Shown: one piece after another, positions 41,130 through 46,474 of the stretch
Position numbering within the stretch: the first letter of the stretch is position 1
Layout: the number at the start of each line of letters is the position of its first letter
Assembly (NCBI GenBank): GCA_027442615.1
Contig: DAIBBI010000013.1
Coordinates: 1-46,474, forward strand
DNA length: 46,474 nucleotides
DNA from: JAJZRV01 sp027442615
GTDB taxonomy: Bacteria > Pseudomonadota > Gammaproteobacteria > Burkholderiales > Ferrovaceae
Reading direction: 5' to 3'
Made by a program: the position numbers and the translations under genes
The notes under the pieces: model-generated
Databases searched by the model: none
The model's input: the letters and a program-made list of their open reading frames with translations, nothing else
What the model was told of the DNA's origin: nothing

Positions 41130-42824
41130 CTAATGTGATGCTGCAGCTTCTGCACCCAGCCCGGTTTCGGAACGGACTTTCTGTGCATCAAATGCCGCCC
41201 TTTCTTTCCTGGCGCTTTCGCTGTTGTCCGTCACCGAGGCAACATACGCAACGATCAGGACTGCCGGAAGAACGACGAATGTCGGAAAGTCATAGGGGAA
41301 GATGGCAGGGCCATTTCCAAGCACCTTGGTCCAAACGGTCGGTCCGATGATCAGCAGGCCGATGGAGCCCAGGATACCCGTGTAGCCACCCAGCACTGCC
41401 CCGCGTGTCGTGAGCCCGCGCCAGAACACTGACAGGACCAGGATGGGGAAGTTGGCACAAGCAGCGATCGAGAAGGTTAGGGCCACAATGTAGGCCACGT
41501 TTTGCTTCTCGAAGGCAATGCCAAGCAGCACGGCTAGAATGCCGAGGCCGATGACGCAAAGCTTGGAAACCCAGACTTCCTGTGCTTCGGTGGACTTGCC
41601 CTTCATGATGACATTGGCATAGATGTCATGCGACAGCGCAGAAGCGCCAGCCAGCGTCAAACCTGACACCACCGCAAGAATGGTGGCAAAAGCTACGGCG
41701 GCGATAAACCCGAGGAAGAGGTCGCCCCCAATGGCATGCGACAGGTAAACGGCAGGCATGCTACCGCCACCTTTGAGCGCCAGGATGTTTTTGGTGATGT
41801 CGGTGACGTATTCCGGGTTGTTGGCGACGAGCACGATGGCGCCAAAGCCGATGATGAAGGTCAGGATATAAAAGTAACCGATGAAGCAGGTTCCATACAG
41901 AACGGACTTGCGCGCTGCCTTGGCATCAGTGACGGTAAAGAAGCGCATCAGGATGTGCGGAAGGCCTGCGGTACCAAACATCAGGGTCAATCCCAGCGAG
42001 ATGGACTCGATCGGGTTGGCCTTGGCGCCGATGGGCACTACAGACTTCATGATCTCCATGTGCTTCGGATGGATGGCCACGGCGTCGGTGAACAGCTTTT
42101 CGAAACTGAACCCCTCGTGGGCCATGACGCCGATAGCGATCAAGGTGGCTCCGCCAAGAAGCAGTGCCGCCTTGATGATCTGGACCCAGGTGGTGGCCTT
42201 CATGCCGCCGAAGGTGACGTAGACGATAATGAGCGTGCCGACGATGACGATGGACTCTCTGTAGGAAATCTGAGGCACGAGGGTGTGCAGCAGTTGCCCG
42301 GCACCTACTGCCTGTCCGATCAGATACCAGATCACCACAATCAACGAGCCAATTGCAGCCATGGTGCGAACCGGACCCTGTTGCAGCCGAAACGAGGCCA
42401 CGTCGGCGTAGGTGTATTTGCCCAGGTTGCGCAGTCGCTCGGCAATCAGGAACAGGATGATCGGCCAACCCACCAGCCAGCCTACCGAGAAGATCAGGCC
42501 GTAAAACCCATTCATGTAGACCAATGCGGCAATCCCCAGGAAGGAGGCTGCCGACATGTAATCGCCGGCAATGGCCATGCCGTTTTGCAGGCCGGTGATG
42601 CCGCGACCGGCGGCGTAAAAGTCCGTGGCAGTTTTCGTTCGTTTGGCGGCCCAATAGGTGATTCCCAACGTGATGGCAACGAAGATGACAAACATCACGA
42701 TGGCATGCCAGTTAATGGGCTGTTCTGCGGCTGGGGCCGCGCCGTCAGCTGCAATGGCAAGCTGGGTAAGCAACGACGAGGCTGTGGCCAGGGTTGCCAG
42801 GCAGGCATTTTTCCATGTTCTCAT
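41130..42824 (-). CDS. actP: Cation/acetate symporter (SSS family)
   Basis: A 564-residue sodium:solute symporter for acetate and related monocarboxylates. Seen: an N-terminal signal-like helix (to about residue 26), then about 13 membrane helices with the SSS signatures TATDFYAAGRGITGLQNGMAIAGDYMSAASFLG (in adjoining pieces), GGMKATTWVQIIKA, GTAGLPHILMRFFTV and ATILAVVSGLTLAGASALSHDIYANV. Length and N-terminus match ActP. Its start overlaps the yjcH stop (ATGA). Convergent with the CNBD-CBS-DUF294/exonuclease pair. Confidence 0.94.
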   Translation of the reverse strand: MRTWKNACLATLATASSLLTQLAIAADGAAPAAEQPINWHAIVMFVIFVAITLGITYWAAKRTKTATDFYAAGRGITGLQNGMAIAGDYMSAASFLGIAALVYMNGFYGLIFSVGWLVGWPIILFLIAERLRNLGKYTYADVASFRLQQGPVRTMAAIGSLIVVIWYLIGQAVGAGQLLHTLVPQISYRESIVIVGTLIIVYVTFGGMKATTWVQIIKAALLLGGATLIAIGVMAHEGFSFEKLFTDAVAIHPKHMEIMKSVVPIGAKANPIESISLGLTLMFGTAGLPHILMRFFTVTDAKAARKSVLYGTCFIGYFYILTFIIGFGAIVLVANNPEYVTDITKNILALKGGGSMPAVYLSHAIGGDLFLGFIAAVAFATILAVVSGLTLAGASALSHDIYANVIMKGKSTEAQEVWVSKLCVIGLGILAVLLGIAFEKQNVAYIVALTFSIAACANFPILVLSVFWRGLTTRGAVLGGYTGILGSIGLLIIGPTVWTKVLGNGPAIFPYDFPTFVVLPAVLIVAYVASVTDNSESARKERAAFDAQKVRSETGLGAEAAASH

Positions 42825-43132
42825 TTGAGCGATTCCTGAATGATTTCGTCAGTGAGGGGGTCGAAGGTGTGGTTGGCCCGACGCACATAGATGGCTGTCA
42901 GGATGCACGACACCAGGATGACGCCAACGCCCAGGGGCATGCCGACGGGAACGACGCTGCCCGTGGACAGGGGTTGCGTCAGGAAATCCGGAGCAAATGC
43001 GATCATGAGAATGAAGCCGAAGTACATGATGCAGACGATTGCGGACAAGGTCCAGGCCAGAGAGTCGCGCTGCGCGACCAGTTGGTGATACTTGGGATTG
43101 TTTTGAATTTTGCTTGCTGACAGGTCAGACAT
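42821..43132 (-). CDS. yjcH: DUF485 membrane protein YjcH
   Basis: A 103-residue inner-membrane protein with two membrane helices (about 24-48 and 62-84), the standard partner encoded directly upstream of actP. Seen: NPKYHQLVAQRDSLAWTLS at the N-terminus, and YVRRANHTFDPLTDEI at the C-terminus, both typical of DUF485. Role unclear; probably assists or modulates ActP. Strong ribosome site AGGAGG upstream of the ATG. Confidence 0.93.
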   Translation of the reverse strand: MSDLSASKIQNNPKYHQLVAQRDSLAWTLSAIVCIMYFGFILMIAFAPDFLTQPLSTGSVVPVGMPLGVGVILVSCILTAIYVRRANHTFDPLTDEIIQESLK

Positions 43133-43468
43133 GACAGCCTCCTATTATTTCAACTTGTCCTGAAATTTTCTGAAGGGCGATTATTGAGGCGCTACCGTTC
43201 CGGGCAAGATTTACCTGCATGGGCTTCCTCCGTTTTTGTGGTGTGTTTTCCGGGAAAATTGGAGCCGGATTCACACGCGTTATTAGGCAATCGGGTACAA
43301 GTGCCATGTTAATAGTAATCAGGTTTTCAAGGAGTTCAAAGGTTTTTTTGACTCATGTACAAAATGGGTGTGAGTTCTGTAGGAGTAAAAAAGCCCGATG
43401 GTTTTCCATCGGGCTTTTTGTTGCGTTGCGGAAAAACCCGTCGGGTTCTTGCCGCTGATGTTGCGAGA
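43133..43468. other. Intergenic region between yjcH and groEL
   Basis: 336 bases without a credible gene. It contains the groEL terminator (43388-43419) and the yjcH ribosome site. On the minus strand a TAATAA hexamer could be a -10 for yjcH-actP, but no convincing -35 accompanies it. Confidence 0.5.
43388..43419 (-). terminator. Rho-independent terminator of groES-groEL
   Basis: Perfect 14-bp stem AAAAGCCCGATGG/CCATCGGGCTTTT with a TTTT loop, flanked by A and T runs so it works on either strand; it lies 50 bases after the groEL stop. Confidence 0.94.
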
Positions 43469-45112
43469 TTACATGTCCATGCCGCCCATGCCGCCCATGC
43501 CACCCATACCGCCACCGGGCATCGGGCTTTCTTCCTTGGGCAGTTCAGCCACCATGCAATCAGTGGTCAGCATCAAGCCTGCAATGCTGGCCGCGTTTTG
43601 CAGGGCAAAGCGGGTGACTTTGGTGGGATCGACCACGCCCATGGCGACCAGATCGCCGTATTCGCCGGACTGGGCGTTGTAACCGTAATTGCCCGAACCT
43701 TCCAGAACCTTGTTGACAACCACGGAGGGTTCGTCGCCGCAGTTGGCCACGATTTGCCGCAAGGGCTCTTCAATGGCGCGCGAAACGATCTTGATACCGG
43801 CATCCTGATCGCTATTGTCGCCTTTCAGGGTCTTGAGGGTTGCGCGGGCACGCAGAAGTGCCACGCCACCGCCGGGAACAATGCCTTCTTCCACGGCAGC
43901 CCGGGTGGCATGCAGCGCGTCTTCAACGCGTGCCTTCTTTTCCTTCATTTCGACTTCGGTCGCAGCACCCACCTTGATGACCGCAACTCCGCCCGCCAGC
44001 TTGGCCACGCGTTCCTGCAGTTTTTCACGATCATAGTCGCTGGTCGCATCTTCGATCTGCTTGCGAATCAGTGCCACACGGCTCTTGATGGAGTTTTCGT
44101 CGCCAGCACCGTCGATGATGGTGGTTTCTTCCTTGCCGATCTCGATGCGCTTGGCTCGACCCAGCTCGTTCAAGGTGACCTTTTCCAGGGACAGCCCGAC
44201 TTCTTCGGCGATGACCGTACCGCCGGTGAGGATGGCGATGTCTTCCAGCATGGCCTTGCGACGGTCGCCAAACCCGGGCGCTTTGACCGCAGTGGTCTTG
44301 AGAATTCCGCGGATGTTGTTGACCACGAGGGTGGCCAACGCCTCGCCTTCCACTTCTTCAGCGATGATCAGGAGTGGGCGACCGGATTTTGCCACTTGTT
44401 CCAATACGGGAAGCAGATCGCGAATGTTGGAAATCTTCTTGTCGTGCAGAAGCACGAAGGGGTCTTCCAGCAGCGCGATCTGGCGATCGGGGTTGTTGAT
44501 GAAGTAAGGAGACAGATAGCCGCGGTCAAATTGCATCCCTTCCACGACTTCCAGCTCATTTTGCAGGCCGGAGCCGTCTTCCACGGTGATGACGCCTTCC
44601 TTGCCCACTTTGTCCATGGCCTGGGCGATGATATCGCCGATGGATTTGTCGGAATTGGCGGAAATCGAACCCACCTGGGCAATTTCCATGCTGGTGGTGC
44701 AGGGCTTGGACAACTTCTTGAGCTCTTCCACGGTGGCTACGACGGCGCGATCAATCCCGCGTTTCAGATCCATGGGGTTCATGCCGGCGGCAACGAACTT
44801 CATTCCCTCCTGAACGATGGCCTGGGCCAACACCGTCGCCGTCGTCGTACCGTCACCGGCAACGTCCGAGGTCTTGGAAGCAACTTCCTTGACCATCTGG
44901 GCGCCCATATTTTCAAATTTGTCCTTCAGCTCGATTTCCTTTGCGACGGAAACCCCATCCTTGGTGATGGTGGGAGCGCCAAAGGAGCGTTCCAGAACAA
45001 CGTTGCGGCCTTTGGGGCCCAGGGTTACCTTGACCGCGTCGGCCAGGATGTTGATGCCTATGACCATGCGTGATCGGGCACTGTCATGAAAACGAACTTC
45101 TTTAGCTGCCAT
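43469..45112 (-). CDS. groEL: 60-kDa chaperonin GroEL
   Basis: A 547-residue chaperonin forming the double-ring folding chamber. Seen: AAKEVRFHDSARSRMVIGINILADAVKVTLGPKGRNVVLE at the N-terminus (in adjoining pieces), the ATP motif GDGTTTATVLA, the hinge VVEGMQFDRGYLSPYF, and a C-terminal GGMGGMGGM repeat that lines the chamber floor. Second gene of the CIRCE-controlled operon, 66 bases after groES. A long open frame on the opposite strand is a by-product of codon use. Confidence 0.99.
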   Translation of the reverse strand: MAAKEVRFHDSARSRMVIGINILADAVKVTLGPKGRNVVLERSFGAPTITKDGVSVAKEIELKDKFENMGAQMVKEVASKTSDVAGDGTTTATVLAQAIVQEGMKFVAAGMNPMDLKRGIDRAVVATVEELKKLSKPCTTSMEIAQVGSISANSDKSIGDIIAQAMDKVGKEGVITVEDGSGLQNELEVVEGMQFDRGYLSPYFINNPDRQIALLEDPFVLLHDKKISNIRDLLPVLEQVAKSGRPLLIIAEEVEGEALATLVVNNIRGILKTTAVKAPGFGDRRKAMLEDIAILTGGTVIAEEVGLSLEKVTLNELGRAKRIEIGKEETTIIDGAGDENSIKSRVALIRKQIEDATSDYDREKLQERVAKLAGGVAVIKVGAATEVEMKEKKARVEDALHATRAAVEEGIVPGGGVALLRARATLKTLKGDNSDQDAGIKIVSRAIEEPLRQIVANCGDEPSVVVNKVLEGSGNYGYNAQSGEYGDLVAMGVVDPTKVTRFALQNAASIAGLMLTTDCMVAELPKEESPMPGGGMGGMGGMGGMDM

Positions 45113-45178
45113 GTTTTAACTCCTGAACTTTGGATTCCCGGCACAATGCGCCAGGGAACCGGAAAATGAGAGGATCGA

Positions 45179-45469
45179 TTAACCTTCGACGATGCCCATG
45201 ATGTCTTCTTCGCGCATCACCAGCAGTTCATCGCCTTGAACCTTGACGGCCTGACCGGAGTATTTGCCGAAGAGCACCTTGTCACCGACCTTCACATCAA
45301 GGGCGCGCACCGAACCGTCTTCCAGCACCTTGCCCTTGCCCACGGCCAGCACTTCGCCTTGGTCCGGTTTTTCGGTGGCGGTATCAGGGATCACGATGCC
45401 CGAGGCCGTCTTGCGCTCTTCTTCGAGGCGTTTGACAATCACGCGATCATGTAACGGACGAATTTTCAT
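45179..45469 (-). CDS. groES: 10-kDa co-chaperonin GroES
   Basis: A 96-residue heptameric lid of GroEL. Seen: MKIRPLHDRVIVKRLEEERKT, the mobile loop TASGIVIPDTATEKP, and VLFGKYSGQAVKV. Start ATG 45469 has AGGAG 9 bases upstream; the frame is open six codons further but the family starts here. Controlled by the CIRCE element just upstream. Confidence 0.98.
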   Translation of the reverse strand: MKIRPLHDRVIVKRLEEERKTASGIVIPDTATEKPDQGEVLAVGKGKVLEDGSVRALDVKVGDKVLFGKYSGQAVKVQGDELLVMREEDIMGIVEG

Positions 45470-45507
45470 GCGAAATTTCTCCTGCAAGAGGGTTGATTAG
45501 AGAATTA

Positions 45508-45534
45508 TTAGCACTCGGTATGTGCGAGTGCTAA
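45508..45534. promoter_or_regulatory. CIRCE element (HrcA operator)
   Basis: Perfect TTAGCACTC-N9-GAGTGCTAA inverted repeat, the binding site of the heat-shock repressor HrcA, 39 bases before groES. It also ends only 17 bases before the divergent dacB start codon. A TAATAA hexamer next to its left arm may be the groES -10. Confidence 0.97.
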
Positions 45535-45551
45535 CAGTGTAAGGGTTGTCC

Positions 45552-46474
45552 ATGCAGATATCAAGAGCTGTCTGTCATCGTGGGGTTCTGTTGCGTCTGT
45601 GGTGCGGACTGCTTTGGGCTGTCAGTGCAGGGGCCCAACCCCTTGTCTCGGACCAGTTGCCGCCCGCCGTAGCGCAGGCGCTACAAGCGGCGCACGTTCC
45701 CGCCGAGGCCGTTTCCATTGTCGTGCAGGACGTGCAGACGCAGGAGCGCTGGCTTGGCTGGAATGCGGACATTCCCAGAAACCCCGCTTCTTTGATGAAG
45801 TTGGTGACCACTTACTCTGCACTATTGACCCTGGGACCAGCGAAAACCTGGGAGACCTCAATCCGTGGCCGGGAGCCCGTGGATGGCATTCTGGAGGGCA
45901 ACCTCTACATCGCGGGCGCAGGGGATCCCGGATTGACGCTGGAACAGTGGCAAGCTTTGCTGCGGGCACTCCGCATCCGCGGGATTCGTGAGATTCGCGG
46001 CAATCTGGTGCTGGATACCAGCGGCTTCGTGCAGGCGGGGCAGGATCCCAACGATTTCGACCACCAGGGGTACAGGGCCTATAACACCATGCCAGAAGCG
46101 CTTCAGGTGGGTTTCAAGGCAATCACGCTGACGCTGGAGGGTGTAGGGGATCGGGTCCTGGCAAGCCCCAATTTTGAACTGCCGGGGGTTGTCATTGAAA
46201 ACGGGCTGTCGCTGGATGCCGGGCCCTGCCCGGAAGACTGGAAATCCACTTTCGAACGCAGGGTCCGCGATGACGGGCGCGTGGCGCATATCGAACTGCG
46301 CGGAGGCTATGTTGCCAGTTGCGGTAAAAAAATGCTTTCTTACAATATTTTATCGAACGATAGCTACATTTTAGCAGCATTTACCCGGATTTGGAATGAG
46401 CTGGGAGGACGCTTCAACGGCAAGGTCATGGAGGGAGTGGCCCCTGCAGGGCTTCCGGTTCTGGTGTCGCACAC
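45552..46474 (+). CDS. dacB: D-alanyl-D-alanine carboxypeptidase/endopeptidase PBP4 (DacB), N-terminal part
   Basis: The frame starting at ATG 45552 is open to the window end (307 codons), so the gene is cut at its 3' end. Seen: a signal peptide ending near AVSAGAQ (residues 1-29), the active-site tetrad NPASLMKLVTT with S80 and K83, EGNLYIAGAGDPGLT, and YNTMPEALQVGFKAITL, typical of the S13 family. These periplasmic enzymes trim peptide stems and cut cross-links in peptidoglycan. The later SxN and KTG motifs lie beyond the window. AAGGG precedes the ATG. Its promoter must overlap or abut the CIRCE element. Confidence 0.9.
   Translation, partial: MQISRAVCHRGVLLRLWCGLLWAVSAGAQPLVSDQLPPAVAQALQAAHVPAEAVSIVVQDVQTQERWLGWNADIPRNPASLMKLVTTYSALLTLGPAKTWETSIRGREPVDGILEGNLYIAGAGDPGLTLEQWQALLRALRIRGIREIRGNLVLDTSGFVQAGQDPNDFDHQGYRAYNTMPEALQVGFKAITLTLEGVGDRVLASPNFELPGVVIENGLSLDAGPCPEDWKSTFERRVRDDGRVAHIELRGGYVASCGKKMLSYNILSNDSYILAAFTRIWNELGGRFNGKVMEGVAPAGLPVLVSH

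Noticed and set aside
43133..43387. Sigma-54-like TGGCAC upstream of yjcH-actP
   Set aside because: The following GC does not fall at the -12 position, so it does not meet the spacing rule.
43355..45073. 572-codon open frame on the plus strand opposite groEL
   Set aside because: groEL is unmistakable on the minus strand; the mirror frame has no recognisable domain, starts without a ribosome site inside the terminator area, and is a known by-product of strong codon bias.
45599..45991. 130-codon frame inside dacB
   Set aside because: A different frame of the true dacB gene, which is open from 45552 to the window end and carries the SxxK motif.

Overview
This window is chromosomal DNA of a Gram-negative proteobacterium. 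The enzyme set and gene neighbourhoods (ubiK, mpl, the prlC/pyr block, glnA-ntrBC, a lysine/alanine-rich H1-like protein, LptM-lysA, actP-yjcH) fit a betaproteobacterium, perhaps of the Nitrosomonadales/Gallionellales/Ferrovales side; that placement is inference from recalled similarity. It is dense core genome: 39 protein genes are called, two cut by the window edges (comM at the left, dacB at the right). I saw no rRNA, tRNA, CRISPR array, prophage or complete insertion sequence.

Layout. 1-8.7 kb: the end of comM, a tripartite RND metal-efflux operon (outer-membrane factor, adaptor, pump; minus strand) and a divergent two-component system (response regulator, histidine kinase) that probably controls it; then ubiK. 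9.0-12.3 kb: a porin-glnK-amtB operon with a sigma-54 promoter and upstream NtrC-type sites. 12.4-20.1 kb: metH, mpl, an RNase II-type ribonuclease and a TonB-type protein, joined by overlapping or near-touching ends. 20.1-25.4 kb (minus): prlC, a pseudo-dihydroorotase (pyrX), pyrB, ruvX, yqgE. 25.5-27.7 kb: phrB and xthA. 27.6-31.7 kb (minus): ntrC, ntrB, glnA. 32-34 kb: rhodanese, aroE, mtgA. 34-37.2 kb: H1-like protein, lysA, lptM and a MarR-type regulator with a cysteine-rich tail. 37.1-43.1 kb: argH, a CNBD-CBS-DUF294 protein, a DEDDh exonuclease, and convergent actP-yjcH. 43.4-46.5 kb: groEL-groES behind a perfect CIRCE element, and divergent dacB.

How the parts work together. The strongest theme is nitrogen control: NtrB/NtrC are encoded here together with two apparent targets. 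The glnK and glnA promoters have matching -24/-12 elements and matching NtrC-site geometry (site centres 31 bp apart, about 100-140 bp upstream of the predicted start). The first gene of the glnK operon is an outer-membrane beta-barrel, so nitrogen limitation would induce an outer-membrane channel, an inner-membrane ammonium channel and its PII regulator as one unit.

The most unusual observations are DNA-level. (1) A dispersed palindromic repeat with core GGGGACAGACC/GGTCTGTCCCC occurs four times; one copy sits in frame inside mpl, making a 59-nt near-perfect hairpin and apparently adding about 17 residues just before the EADEYD motif. (2) A 38-bp perfect palindrome without spacer lies inside the tonB-like coding sequence. 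(3) A MarR-type regulator with five cysteines in its tail appears to be made from a leaderless mRNA whose promoter is overlaid by an operator; a near-identical operator lies 1.7 kb away in the gap between lysA and the H1-like gene. (4) The dihydroorotase homologue next to pyrB lacks the metal-binding HxH motif.
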